Shown: positions 1 through 20,314, counted from the first letter of the stretch. The stretch: 64,000 nt of DNA from Ecdyonurus torrentis (GCA_949318235.1 OX439129.1:23672321-23736320), one strand, 5' to 3'. Numbers and translations: made by a program. Notes: generated by a model not told the origin, from the sequence alone.

Positions 1-202
1 TATTTTTATATTTATAATTTAAATCATGAAATTTCACTCAGCATCAACATTAATAAGAAATTAGTAAACAAGATTGCATAATAAACAATTATGCAATTAT
101 AATATTGCACTAGAGCATTCTGCAATAAAAAAATATAACAAAAAAATATTTCAACATCTTTTGATATAAGAAGCACCGTAAGTTTAACAATAATAATACA
201 AA

Positions 203-208
<6 letters not shown>

Positions 209-245
<37 letters not shown>

Positions 246-256
246 TCTCTTTCTCT
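209..256. repeat. (CT)n microsatellite with CTTT interruptions
   Basis: About 14 CT units are followed by CTTTCT-type variants. The degenerating right end suggests an older tract. Confidence 0.95.
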
Positions 257-491
257 GTATATATAAAAATATAATATAAAATTTAATTAAAATTATATTG
301 ATTTTATTTCGAGGAAAAGAAATAGTAACATAAAAGAGAGAAAATATAATATTAGTTAGACAATATTATTTGGTTTTTGTGTGGGGGAGAGAAAATGTCA
401 TAATCGAAAATCTTGTAGTTTTGAGGTTTTTAGAAAGCATGAAGTCAAGCCATTTAATTATCTGAACATCGCAACGAGAAAAGCTGGTACT

Positions 492-495
<4 letters not shown>

Positions 496-554
<59 letters not shown>

Positions 555-560
555 TCTCCC
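496..560. repeat. (CT)n microsatellite
   Basis: A near-perfect CT tract ends in CCCTCTCTCCC-type variants. The open frame running through it (381-662) owes its length to the SLSLSL translation of the tract and is not a credible gene. Confidence 0.95.
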
Positions 561-1432
561 TACGTTGCTTTTTTACTTTCCTGCCTGCTCGACTCATACT
601 CCATAGTTTCATTACAATTTTGTGTGGTTCCCAACTTTTGGAAACTTCATTTCTATTATTAAACGTAAAGAAATATGTGTGTAATCAAATGGAAACAAAA
701 CTTTTTTTTTTTCTTTTTGCTATTATTTATTTTCTTTCTTTTACTTTTATTTCTTTCTGCTTATAGTCAATTACAATTATAATGATACCTCTAAAATTTC
801 TTACTTATTTTTCACATTTCAGATGGTATTTTTAGTCGTGTTTTTCTATATTTTCATTTTGTTTTATTTCTGTTCATCCCTAAGGATATAAAATATAATG
901 TTAGTCTATGTTATTAAGAGGATTTTTTGTAACTATAAAAAAAAAAATGAAAATATAACTAAGAAAGAAACTGCATGTAAAGAAGAGTATTATGTATATA
1001 AATTTACAAGTAATATAGACTTCTTAAAATTGTGCATAAGGTTAGAAATAAATATTACTGTGTATATTTATTTTAAAGAAAATGTGTAATTCATTATAAT
1101 TGTTTTAATTACAATAATTCTTTGCGTGTTTTTTTTTTAATTTAGTGCTTTAATGATAAACATTATAAAGTAGTATTAATGTTTATTACTCTTTGATTTA
1201 TGTATGTAATGCACATAGTATGAAAGATTGGTGTTTCAGTTGCTATTATTATACGTTAATGCAAACATTTTTACAGTATTTTTAGTTTTTACACATCAAT
1301 AAGTTTTATATTTTGACATCCTGTCAAACAATTGAAATGAAAATATAAACTTTTATTCGTTTCACTTACATGCCCATCAAATTTTGTTCAAGCAGTATTT
1401 TATTTTATTTTAAGTTAATCATAATTTGAAGA

Positions 1433-1436
<4 letters not shown>

Positions 1437-1484
<48 letters not shown>
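1437..1484. repeat. (GA)n microsatellite
   Basis: A GA tract of about 48 bases with a single AAA interruption near 1471. Confidence 0.95.
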
Positions 1485-2751
1485 CTGGAACAAAGAGAGG
1501 TATTTGAAGTCTATTTGATGCCTGCTCACTCAATCACAACTAGCACAGAAAGTTGATGCTTTTTCGTCACTTGAATTAGACGTGCGTGACTTGAATTACT
1601 TATTAATACAATTTCCTCCCTTTTTGCCTTTGACAATACCTTGTATACTTACAAAGCATTTTTCTTCTACATGATAAATTTTTTAACATAGATTTATAAT
1701 TTAATTTTTAGATTCATTAGAATTATACACTAAAATGTAATTATCTTTAATGAAAAAAATCACTTCTCATAAACTCGTTTTCACCATTTTTATTTTTAAA
1801 GATTTTTTTTTTTTACATCTTCATTAACGAAAGAATTAATTAAATAAAAAAAGTTCTATCCATCTTAAATTATTTCAGCAAACGTTGGCATATAATAAAA
1901 AAATTATGACAAAACTGCTGAGCAAATTTTAGTCTAATTAATTTAATTTGCAAATAATCATTGAAAAAAATCACAAGGGCTGTTTCAACTAACTTTAGTA
2001 GAGCATGCATAGTTTATTATTATGGTTTCGTTTTATTTATTTAGTTTTGTGGTAAATTTATTAAAGCTAGAGCAAATTGATGATTCGCTCCAATATTCTT
2101 TATTAATGTGTGCACATTATTATTGTTATTTTTTTTTTAGTGTTAGTGTAAATCATGGTAAAACACTGAATACAAATGGAGCAAAAATAAATAAAATGTT
2201 TGTCGTTCTGTGGTTACGTGGTCAAACTAACATGCAAATGTAGTTGGGGAAAAAAGTCATCAAACATTTTGTACCAGCCACAAACGTATAATATACATAA
2301 CGCAAAGGATAGACTGGAAAATGGAGTTCAAATAGTGAGTAAAGGAGCGGGGAAGAGAGAGAAAGAAGTCTTTTTTTTTTTTTTTTTTTTTTTGTCAAAC
2401 TTTTGCTATATAACTACAGTATATTAGATATTTAGCTATTCTTTGCGCACAGCCGCACAGACAATAAAAGTAAATTCGATTTTTGTATTAATATATTACG
2501 TTCATATTATCTCTATTCCGTTTCTCTTTATTTACCATTAAGTATTCTATTCTACAGTATACATTAAAAAAAACTTTGATGTTGAAACTTTTTTTTTCGA
2601 TTAAAAAAGGTTTTATTTTTAAAGAGAATTCAATAATTATATGGGAAAAAAATTAACATTAAATATAATATATATATAATTATACTTTTTCAATAACAAA
2701 TACGCTTGAAATTAATAATAATAATTCTTTATTGGGTATTAAAAATGGTAA

Positions 2752-2776
2752 AGAGAGAGAGAGAGAGAGAGAGAGA
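2752..2776. repeat. (GA)n microsatellite
   Basis: A short GA tract directly abuts the left copy of the 49-bp direct repeat that flanks the family C element. Confidence 0.9.
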
Positions 2777-2824
2777 AATGAAATAATAATTAACCCAACT
2801 GGGATGGGAAAGAGGGATTATTAA
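2776..2824 (+). repeat. 49-bp direct repeat, left copy
   Basis: This segment matches 3242-3290 at 45 of 49 positions by eye. It ends in the TTAA at which the family C element starts. At 49 bp it is far longer than a piggyBac-type target duplication (4 bp), so it arose by another process. See the findings. Confidence 0.85.
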
Positions 2825-3186
2825 AGCCATAGACCACATAAAACAACATGTGCTTTTTAATGAATAAACACGAAATGGGATCTTCAAAACTGATGGCAAT
2901 TTTTACCAGAATGCTAATGTAGCCCCTCGAGAGAGCGTGAAAACACTGTAAAGTATATGCAATTTGCGTGACTATTCATGTTTCTAACGTCAGAAACATG
3001 CAAAAATTAGTAAAAAAATGTTGCGCGGGTTGCATAAATCGAAACTTTCTGATCACTGCTACGGAGCTACAATTGGGTTTTGAGACAAACTAAAGTTATT
3101 TATATAAGTCCCATCAAGTGTTTTGTGATATAAATGCTCATATATATTACATACGTATTATGTTTTCTTCTGGTCTATTCCTGTAA
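2821..3186 (+). mobile_element. Family C TTAA-type MITE, full length
   Basis: The element starts TTAA-AGCCATAGACCACATA and ends in TGGTCTATTCCTGTAAG. Its right TTAA has become GTAA. The ends are inverted copies of each other (ATAGACCA against TGGTCTAT). The body includes GAGAGCGTGAAA, a GTTTCTAACGTCAGAAAC palindrome and GTTGCATAAATCGAAA, all found again in copies at 22052-22404, 26705-27315 and 29144-29486. It has no coding capacity, so it would need a transposase from elsewhere. The TTAA target points to piggyBac-like mobilisation; that assignment is inference. Confidence 0.8.
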
Positions 3187-3241
3187 GTAAAATTATTCAC
3201 ATATTTTATTTTATTATTTTTTTATTTTTAGAAAGAGAAAA

Positions 3242-3290
3242 AAATGAAATAATAATTTACCCAACTGGGATGGGGAAAAGGTATTATTAA
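3242..3290 (+). repeat. 49-bp direct repeat, right copy
   Basis: This is the partner of 2776-2824 with four mismatches seen by eye. It lies 55 bp beyond the end of the family C element and also ends in TTAA, here followed by GG and poly-A. Confidence 0.85.
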
Positions 3291-4034
3291 GGAAAAAAAA
3301 TTTCTTTTATAATTATAGTATGTAATAAAAAAATAATAAGTGATTGGAAAGAATCAAAAGCAATTTCGTAAATTACAAAAATCTGTTAGTAGGTTTGAAC
3401 TAAAATTTTAACTACACAAAAAATAATAATATATATTAAATAAATTTACAAACTCAATGAGATTATTATTTTTGAATAGACATGTCAATGAAATGTGTGA
3501 AAAAGTATCATAGACATGAACATATTTGGGGTATTGTAAACTAATTGTACAAGACAATTAACATGACACCTATCACAATACAAACAATACAGTTATAATA
3601 ACGACACCATATGACAACTTCATACCATATTATTTATAATATTTAATGTTAGGTTTATATAGAACTATAGAAATTTCATGCTAAAATAAATTTACACTTC
3701 ATATATAGATTTATTAAATTAAAACTTATACTATAAGGATTACTTTTATATATAATTATTATATAATATTAGACTTTATAGTGATATATAATATTATTGT
3801 AAACAATGCTGTTAAATAAATCTATCAATTGTACGGTGCAGTGGTTTTTGTTGATAGATGAGACACATAATGTAAACTCATCACTCAATGTTCAGTAGTG
3901 ACCCAATGGTGTATTTTAGTTTGGTATGATTAACCGCTTCCATTTCTCTTGAGGGCTAACATAGATCATATAGATATTAGGTCATAAAATTGTAAACAGC
4001 ATACGAAATTTTTTATTTATAGTGTGTGTGTGCA
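3291..4034. other. Non-coding AT-rich stretch
   Basis: I see nothing assignable here. It is AT-rich unique-looking sequence without long frames, tandem repeats or inverted repeats that stood out. Confidence 0.7.
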
Positions 4035-4312
4035 TTACGTCATTCTGAATGCTTTTCGATGCTCTTCTTGAGCAATGAATAACATATATTGCTCAGTATA
4101 GGACAAACGTAGTTTTTGACTATTTTCTTTAGAAAATTAGCTATTTTTTTGTTCTTATTATGTTTTTACATACTTGAAAAACTAATTCAACCTGTTAACA
4201 GCATCAATGCTCTCAAAAATATTGCGAAGTATTTTTAAACTGGCAAAATGCGTCATTTTCCTATACTGGCCTATGTTATTTAGCGCTCACTTGTGGCGTC
4301 GACTTTAACATG
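4035..4312 (+). mobile_element. Family A internal module, standing alone
   Basis: The stretch from ATTACGTCATTCTGAATGC to GGCGTCGACTTTAACATGAATG aligns along its length with the centre of the composite family A element at about 48520-48803. Shared words include AGCATCAATGCTCTCAAAAA, GTCGACTTTAACATGAATG and the AATAACAT...CAGTATAGGACA region. Neither family A terminus is present here. It could be an independent element that also inserted into the 48-kb copy, or the core of a long family A element that lost its ends. Confidence 0.65.
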
Positions 4313-5184
4313 AATGAAACCACTCTACAGATATATAAATAATGTATTTTATTAAAAAGTTACATTAAAATTCATATAGTTCCATCAAAAAAATTAATTA
4401 TAATAACTGCACTGTTTAATTTTAGTCATTACATAAAGTTTATATTTTGAACTATGTGTACTTATGAATAACATTTTAGATTGCTTTGGGAATAAAAAGT
4501 TATTAAACTTAACCTATGATCTTATGGGATAACAATTTCAAAAACATGTTATTCAAAATTTTGCATGGTTAATCTATTTACAAAGGCTCTATTGTATTTT
4601 ATTACATGCTATGATGAAATTTGATCAAAACTAATATACACTGCATGCTGTTTGTTGTTTTCATTGTTATTTTAACGTAATAATACATTTAGGTGCATGT
4701 GTAACATAAATATGCAATTCTCTTACTCTTAAGAAATTATTTCCATAAGTAGAATAAATATATATATTATATACATGACACACACAATTATACGTATATA
4801 TAAAAACCTTAAAGAACGATATATTTTTAAAGCGTTTTCTATTAAATGTTGGTGGATTAATGGCAAAGCTAAATGGTCACTCCAAAGTACGTTTAATTGA
4901 CCATCTATCTGCTATTAACTCACTCGATATAGTACTTCACTTTAGTAGATTCGATGTCCACGTTTATATTTCTCTCTCAATTCATTTAACCCCATATGTC
5001 TGATGGTTGTTGAACGAAAAAAAAATTAATCTGTACGTTATATTACTCACGTTACACATGTAATTAAACTCTACGTATTTAAAATAAAAATAAACAGTAA
5101 AATTAAATAAAAAAAATATTAATTAATATATAAAAGAAAAACATTTCAGTGAGAAAATATTATAATAAAACAGTGGAATTTAAT
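4313..5184. other. Non-coding AT-rich stretch
   Basis: No gene or repeat is recognised. There is short TA-rich sequence near 4750-4800 and nothing else of note. Confidence 0.7.
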
Positions 5185-5804
5185 GTTATAACCAGAGAGC
5201 GCAAAAAAAGTTTTTCGACTATTGTCATTATGTCGACTATTGCTAGTTTTATTTCATATCTCCACCAATCTCAACAAATGGTGCATTTTAAGCCAGTAAA
5301 AAAAATTGACTATTTTCGACTATTTCGAGCTTAGCGACTATTTTACAAAAAAAAAAAACGACTATTTGTCGACTATTTTGCACCCTTTTTTTAACGTTTT
5401 TAAGGACATTTCTTGTAAAAACGCAGCAAATTATTTGAAATTATAATATTATATTTTATAAAAATACATTATATTAATAAAAAATATATGTATAATATTG
5501 ATTCAATAAATTTAAAAAAAAAATGTGCCAAAAATTGAAAATTAGCAAAAGAAGATACTATGCATACAAGATAAGGACACGCTCGGCCAATTTGAGTATT
5601 TAGATATACTAAAATTTCTTTTTAACATTAAATTAAATTATTTTTTACTCGCAAAAACATTTTTTTTAGCTTTCTATATATAAATTTGTGTGTAAAAAAT
5701 CGACCCGACTATTTATCGACTATTTGCACCAAAAATCATCGACTATATTATAGTCGACTATTTTGTTAAAATGATCGACTATTTTTGCGCTCTCTAGTTA
5801 TAAC
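5185..5804 (+). mobile_element. Non-autonomous hAT transposon with 8-bp target duplication
   Basis: The element (5193-5796, 604 bp) is bounded by the perfect 8-bp direct repeat GTTATAAC at 5185-5192 and 5797-5804. Its ends are CAGAGAGCGCAAAAA and, reverse-complemented, TAGAGAGCGCAAAAA. An 8-bp duplication with C/TAG-starting short inverted ends is the hallmark of hAT transposons. Both subterminal zones are packed with the word CGACTATTT, as hAT elements often carry repeated transposase-binding motifs there. No transposase frame exists; the 61-codon frame at 5149-5334 is incidental. A second copy lies at 36181-36698. Confidence 0.88.
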
Positions 5805-6364
5805 TTTTCATTCATATTATGAAAAACAATATAATTATAGTTTTACAAAGTAATGTTCTTTTTTATTTTAAATTTGTACCCCAAATAATATAAAACACAT
5901 ATTTTGTCAAATTGTAACAAATTTTGCATTGTTATATTTTCTCTAACTGCACATGTTCTGATTTTACCTCAAAATGAATTTGTTTTTCTACCAACAACAA
6001 ACATATCATCTACTGTTACACTCTCAGTTTTTTGCTGAATCAACGTGTGTTCCTTTTTCCTTTAGCTAAAAAGGAGACAATATAAACGTAATATATAACA
6101 TAAATATAGTGTGTATTTTCATTGATACCATCATAGTGCAGCTCTCTTCATAAAAAAATCAATGTTCATGATATTCTCCCTATCAAAAACAACCTTTTCC
6201 ATGCTTCGGTTCGTATATATTCGTATAATGCTGATTCCTTCAACATAATTTTTCCCCTCAAATAAATATTTCTCTTGTTGATAAAAATACAATCAACCCT
6301 TCAAAACTTTAACAGGAAATGAAACATTCATCTATAATGAATTTTTGTTTTGATTTCTGCAAAG

Positions 6365-6404
<40 letters not shown>

Positions 6405-6508
6405 GTAATACTTTCACATATATATGAATGAATGGTAAATATTCGTAATATTTCAATATTACGATATATTTATACCAATAATAGAATATTCTAGTGAACT
6501 TATTAACA
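5805..6508. other. Non-coding stretch with one GA tract
   Basis: I see no gene. A GA tract lies at 6371-6401. The 68-codon minus-strand frame around it is partly SLSLSL from that tract. Confidence 0.7.
6371..6401. repeat. (GA)n microsatellite
   Basis: About 15 GA units preceded by GAAA variants. Confidence 0.93.
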
Positions 6509-6830
6509 TTAAAGGTGTAGAGCACGTGGAACAATAAACTTGAAATATATTATTATCCGAATAAACTTGAAAATCATCGTTTATATGGCCTGAGGCATTG
6601 ATTTATTTTCCATTCACAAAATGGTAGATGCGGTTTTATGACGTAACAGCACAGCTAGCTTGTTTTACGCGGGCATGGACCAGCGAGCAATAACATCATA
6701 AAACCGCATCTGCCATGAAAACAAATTAAAAATCAATCACTCTGGCCAAATCAACATTGAGATTTAGGTATCTTATGATATTACCTATCATTTAACAAGT
6801 TTTTATCATCGACGTGTTTTATAGCTTTAA
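6509..6830. mobile_element. Family A TTAA-type MITE, short form
   Basis: The element starts TTAAAGGTGTAGAGCACG and ends CGTGTTTTATAGCTTTAA, with TTAA at both ends (6509-6512 and 6827-6830). The arms are long imperfect inverted repeats: ATTTATTTTCCATTCACAAA and the CCGCATCTGCCAT region recur in opposite orientation. The centre holds TTATGACGTAACAGCACAGC. At 322 bp it lacks the roughly 280-bp centre seen in the copy at 48319-48945. It has no coding capacity. Confidence 0.8.
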
Positions 6831-14906
<8,076 letters not shown>

Positions 14907-14966
14907 TCGACAGAGAGTGAGTGTGTGGGGTAATGTGAGAGGAGAAATGGTGAGAGTGTGTAATGC

Positions 14967-14987
14967 GAGAGAGAGAGAGAGAGAGAG

Positions 14988-15055
<68 letters not shown>
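14967..15055. repeat. (GA)n microsatellite, 89 bp
   Basis: A GA tract with one GAAAGAAA interruption near 14988-14995. Together with 14800-14902 it forms a roughly 255-bp purine-rich block. That block explains the two overlapping SLSLSL minus-strand frames here. Confidence 0.97.
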
Positions 15056-15056
<1 letters not shown>

Positions 15057-17531
15057 CTAACGGCAGGCAAAACATGGATCGATGTCGCCGTCGGCAGAGG
15101 CGAGAAAAAAATATCGTTCTATAGACTCCCCACAGACCTATTCGATACTTTAGTAATAGGTATTGCCACTATTGCCTATCAAAATCCATAATAATATATT
15201 TTAAAAATTACGCTGTGATCTTTTTATCAATATTTTTTTTATGGCGTGTAAATTTTTTATTTTAAAATTTGATATACTTTTTTTTTTTTTTTTTTTTTTT
15301 TTGAATAAATTTTGTAGCTTCCATATCTCTCTCATTTCTTTATTTTTAAAAAAGTGTATTTTTTGTTTTTTGTTTCTAAAAATTCTGAGATAGCAAACTC
15401 AGATTTCTTTTTACATGTCCCTACTCAAGTTGTTATTATTTTTATGTAAATCAGCTCATGCCAAGAATATGTAAATTTTTATATTAATATTTAATCCGAG
15501 GTTAATAAAATTAAAAAAAAAAATCTAAAAATAAGGTTTTGTTTTATTTAACTAATGCTTAAAATAGCTGAAAACTTTGCTACAAATAAATCATGAAAGC
15601 TGTTTTCATCACGGCATCTGTTTTTACACACAGTTATCCTCCTATTTTTGACTTTTGATATAACACCATTTTATTATTAACATTGCTTAAAGCAAAACTA
15701 AAAAAATACATTAAAATCAAAACAAAAAATTTTCATTTACAGCAAATAACAATTAATTACTACAACTTTTTATTATTATAATTTTGCATGAAAATTATGT
15801 ATTATATATTCAAGTTGTAATAATTTTTGAAGCCACATTAATACTTCTAAAAACAAGAAAACAAGAATTACTAATATTGTACTGTAGCTTTATTATATCA
15901 CTAATTTTGAAATTTTGTTCCAGTATAGGAAACAAATTAATTGACAATAACTAAATAATGATATATGATATAATTGAAAAAAATATCACAATAAAAGCCA
16001 GATGTAATTTGATTTTATAGTTTATAATTTTTTATTTTAATTTCTAGTAACTTTATTTCTAAAGTAATGAAATTTGTAATAATTTCATTTAACATAATGA
16101 CAGTATAATTTTTTTTAATCTTATATTAAAATAAGTTGAGCTTATTTTTGAACAGAGTAAAACAATTTTATCGGGTTAATAATGGCAAACCGCGTGACAT
16201 ACCCTGCAGTCCATGTTGAGAATGTAAAGTGGTATGGCTTGGGTTTGCATGGGCACACAGCATAACCATAGCTTCCTTTCTCTACGACTTGTTCGTTTAT
16301 TTAAGTTGTCCTAACTGTGTCCTTTTGTTTTTAATACAAATAATATAACTCAAGAACTTTTCATTTTAAATCTACCCCCTAAATTAATTATGTATACATA
16401 TTTTATGTCTTGGTTTAATTAAATATATTAACAATTGTTTCTTTTTGTTTGTTTCAGATTTTGGAAAAAGATGATGGAAACCATTTTTGTGACCTAAAAA
16501 TAGTTAAAAAAAAATTTTAATCACTTTTTTTTGTGACCTACAAGAAAAAAGATATGGAATCCTCTCGTTAAGTGCACAAAAACTTTACAACAAAACTGAT
16601 TAATAAACAATTATGAACTGTTCGTAAAAGAAAATTCAAAGAAACTTTGAAAACTTTATCAAAAATAGCTCATCATAAATGTGTAAAATATTTACAAAAT
16701 ATAAATGTTATTATCATAGAAAGGTAAGAAATAATTTTAAGAAAATAAATATTAAACAACAAAATATATATTATCAATAAAAATAGATTTAAAATTAAAG
16801 TATTATAAATTTATATGTATATTATATAATATAATTATGCAACTATGATGTTCATAAACTATAAATAAATGTATATTACTAAAAAAAATAGTATTTAAAA
16901 TAAATATTACATAAATAAAAAATTATCAACAAAGATATAAAAAATATTTATAAAAAGAAAAAAAAATGAAAGATTAAAAAAACAGATAAATAAAATTTAA
17001 AATTTAAAAATTATTTTTTATGTATATAATGCTATATAATATAGTTATTGATGTATATATTATGTGTTATTATGATTAAATGTTTAGTAAAAAGTATTTG
17101 TGTAAATTATAAATATATAAATGTATTTATTGTAATTTAATGTAAAATGTTCACTGTAAAGAAAAAAATACGTGCTCAAAATAGAGTGCCTCTATTAAAC
17201 AGAGCTATTTCTCTTTATAATTAGATGTATACTATATTACGTGATTATAAAAACACACAGTAACGTCATAACAGAAAGAAAAAAAAATCTCAAAATATAA
17301 GGCTAGCTGACTGAAAATTAAATTAAATTCTGAGCCCCGTTTGTTAAAATGTAAAATAATAAAATGCAAAAAGCCTATATATAATATAAAAATATTATTT
17401 ATACTAGGAATTTTTTAAGAAAAAAGAGTATAGGGAAAAAATATACAACGATCAATAATTATCTTAACATTTTTAGAAAATTTTAATGAAATCACTAAGA
17501 ATTCCTGTATAAAATGACGTTATAGACATAA
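15056..17531. other. Non-coding AT-rich stretch
   Basis: No gene is supported. A T24 run lies at 15279-15302. The block 16170-16340 is more GC-rich and complex than its surroundings (it includes ACCGCGTGACATACCCTGCA), but I cannot assign it. The words TTTTTGTGACCTA recur about 43 bp apart near 16484 and 16527. Confidence 0.65.
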
Positions 17532-18253
17532 TAGGGTAGTCCTTTACGTTGATATATATTATAATGTAAAATTAAAGTTAGAATTTTACATCATAAAACT
17601 TCTTCTTTTTTTTAAATATATTATATCCTGTATTTTTGTGCCCTTATATATTTCGTATTGTATTTAGAAATACTTTTATTTTATCAAGACAATTAAATAA
17701 CGTTATATTAATAAAAATGGATTTTGTTTTACATTTTGTTATGACAAATAACGTGACATGCTCTCAACCATCAACATTGAAATCAGCATTAAAAAAAATG
17801 TGTAAAATAAAAATAATAAAAATCACGTACATTTTTATGAGTTTTTTATGCAACAAAATCCATTAAGTACGTACATATTTTTTTATTATAAATACACAAT
17901 TAAAAGTATATTTTCAACAAAAGTGTTCAATACAAATTACAACTATAAAAAATATAATTCCAGTTTATAGATTCTAATGTGATTATTTTTATGTTTCAAT
18001 TTATATTTTAAAACAACATAAGTCGTGTTCAATTTTTAATAGGATTTTTCATACTACATTTCCTTCTTTCTTTTCTATGTCTTTTTTTTTTTTTTTTTTT
18101 TTTTTTTCCTAATTCTCTCCCTTCAACTTTTTATAACAATATTGATTGAAATTTTAAAGACATATGACTTGAGCCGGATTATGTCTTTAAAAATTTCACT
18201 TTTCAATTATTAAATATATATTTTATTTAAGACCAATAAAAGGAACTACCCTA
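17532..18253. mobile_element. Possible TA-target element with 16-bp inverted ends
   Basis: TAGGGTAGTCCTTT at 17532 faces its near inverse (AAAGGAACTACCCTA) ending at 18253. Both ends can be read as TA plus GGGTAGT, compatible with a mariner-type TA target. The interior is AT-rich, includes a T24 run and encodes nothing recognisable. Two 14-16 bp matches 0.7 kb apart could be chance, so this call is weak. Confidence 0.35.
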
Positions 18254-18817
18254 TGATCACGTGACCATAGAATATAGTAGATTGTATAAAATAGCACGAA
18301 AATATAAAATTGATGTTGTAATAATAATAATATAATATAACCTTTGCTGTTTAATGACAAAAATAATAATAATAAACATAAACATACTGTACTAGATTGT
18401 TAATTATATTTGCTGTGCGCTTCCATTATATTCTTGAAACTCAAATTAAATTAAAACACGCTTTTTTGTTGTTGTTCAAGAAAAAAAAAATATATATATA
18501 TAATACTAATTCAGTCCAAGAAAAATATTAAGCAACTAGTTGTAGCAGGAATTCAATATGCTCTAATAAAAAATAAATATCTACTGAAATCTCAAAAAAC
18601 AACTTTCATATTATTCAAACTATAAATGTGAACAATAATTAAATGTCCAGCTAATTATAATAAGTTATTATGTAGAATATATATAAAAAAAATATATGTG
18701 TAAAATATTATAATACTCTGTATAATGAATGTAACTAATAAAAATAGACTTATCAAAAGCATTATTGTATTTTGTTTTTAAACTTTTAGAACCTTCAGAA
18801 ACTTCTTTAATTCTGAT
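18254..18817. other. Non-coding AT-rich stretch
   Basis: No gene or repeat is recognised. Confidence 0.7.
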
Positions 18818-19214
18818 TTAAAGCCCTTGTCAACTTACTTTTTTATCATTTAGAATACTAGATTGATAATTACCATACCATATTATCCATGAATTAGACA
18901 CCAACACGTTAATTTTGTATTTATTTTCATTTGTTTTCTTTTTGACGGTTATTTCACGTATCTGACGTCACAATGTACCGCCGCCAATCACAGTCACTGC
19001 TCTGGTCACGTGATAAATTTAGGCCCCTCCATCAAGTTCTTTACCCCTATCACGACCCCATCGGTACATTGTGACGTCAGATACGTGAAATAACCGCTAA
19101 AATGAAAATAAATACAAAATCAACGTGTTAGTGTCTAATTCATGGATAATAAGGTATGGTAATTATTAATCTATTATTCTAAATGTTAAAAAAGTAAGTT
19201 GACAAGGACTTTAA
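18818..19214 (+). mobile_element. Family B TTAA-type palindromic MITE, full length
   Basis: The element is bounded by TTAA (18818-18821 and 19211-19214) and begins AGCCCTTGTCAACTTAC. The mirrored end is GTTGACAAGGACT. The inverted arms are about 150 bp and nearly perfect, so the whole element is a large fold-back. The short asymmetric centre carries GCCGCCAATCACAG and GGTCACGTGATAAATT. Each arm carries a TGACGTCA octamer (18963-18970 and 19072-19079). Copies lie at 51856-52263 and 55907-56304, with a fragment at 62380-62474. It has no coding capacity; the TTAA target suggests a piggyBac-like helper. Confidence 0.9.
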
Positions 19215-20234
19215 CTAATAATTTCAAAACTATATTTTACTTGTACTTTAAAGAGGTAGAATCTCTATTAATAGATATTATTTTCAAATTTTAAGTTAAA
19301 GTTAGCAAAAATTTTATATTAAAAAAAAAAAAAGCAATAAAAGTTATAATAATAATAAAACTTTTTATATTCAATCTAAACTATTTTATCAAATTTAAAT
19401 TGATTTGAAGAGAAAAATTAATTAAAACCAATTTATATATAATTTTATCTTGGTGTGACCTTACTTATGAAATAACTTTTAATGTCAAAGTAAAAGAGTT
19501 ATTTTTTTTAAGCAAAAAAAAAAAATTTAATAAAAAAAGTACTGAAACAGTATAAAAAAATTGAAATATTACTTTATTTTTAATACAATAATAGTTTATT
19601 GTCACTTCATGACAATAAACTTAAATTTCTCAAAATTTTTACATTTTGTATTAATAAACTAAAGAAATATATTGTTTTAAAAACAAACTTTTAACAAGAT
19701 TTTAGTCATTAAAGTAATGTTTGGTGTTTTTCCGCATAAAACATTTCATGACATAATAAAAATAAATACAATAGAGTGAAAGACAGAACGAGAAAGCTTT
19801 AAGCCGGTTGTTTTGACTGTGCATTGTTAAAAGGTCGCATTCAAATAAGAAAGACAAAACAACTCTTTGTCTTAAAAAGCAAGAATTTTTAAAATAAATT
19901 CATGTATTACACATATGTACATCATGCTTTTAAATTTCAAAAATGACATAAAAAAAAAGTTTAAAACGAATGAGAGAATTAAAGTATTACCTCAACGTTC
20001 AATTTATATTGAGATGTAGCGTACTGTACTTCATTCTTAAGAATTAAATTTTGTTCAACCATTTTAACTTATTTTAAATCGAAATGTTTTTTTTTTTCCT
20101 TTTCTTTAAGAGATATAATCGTAATACGAGTGCGTGTATGTATATGTGCGGTGGTATTAAGTCCCTGCCTTTTTTTAGAGAGAGAAATGGCAAATGCTTT
20201 TAAATTAATGAGCGTTAGCAAATGAGTTACACCA
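19215..20234. other. Non-coding AT-rich stretch
   Basis: No gene is supported. The short block at 19785-19865 is richer in GC but unassigned. Confidence 0.7.
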
Positions 20235-20242
20235 TCTCTCTC

Positions 20243-20313
<71 letters not shown>
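20235..20313. repeat. (TC)n microsatellite
   Basis: A tract of about 79 bp with a single TATC interruption near 20248. Confidence 0.96.

Positions 20314-20314
<1 letters not shown>

Larger units (their letters stand above)
1..2820. other. Non-coding AT-rich stretch with microsatellites
   Basis: I see no gene in this stretch. It holds three CT/GA tracts, a T19 run near 2371-2390 and otherwise AT-rich sequence of low complexity. The open frames present (for example 898-1089 and 2022-2243) have AT-driven amino-acid content and resemble no family I know. The block at 1495-1625 is more complex in composition, but I could assign nothing to it. Confidence 0.75.
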
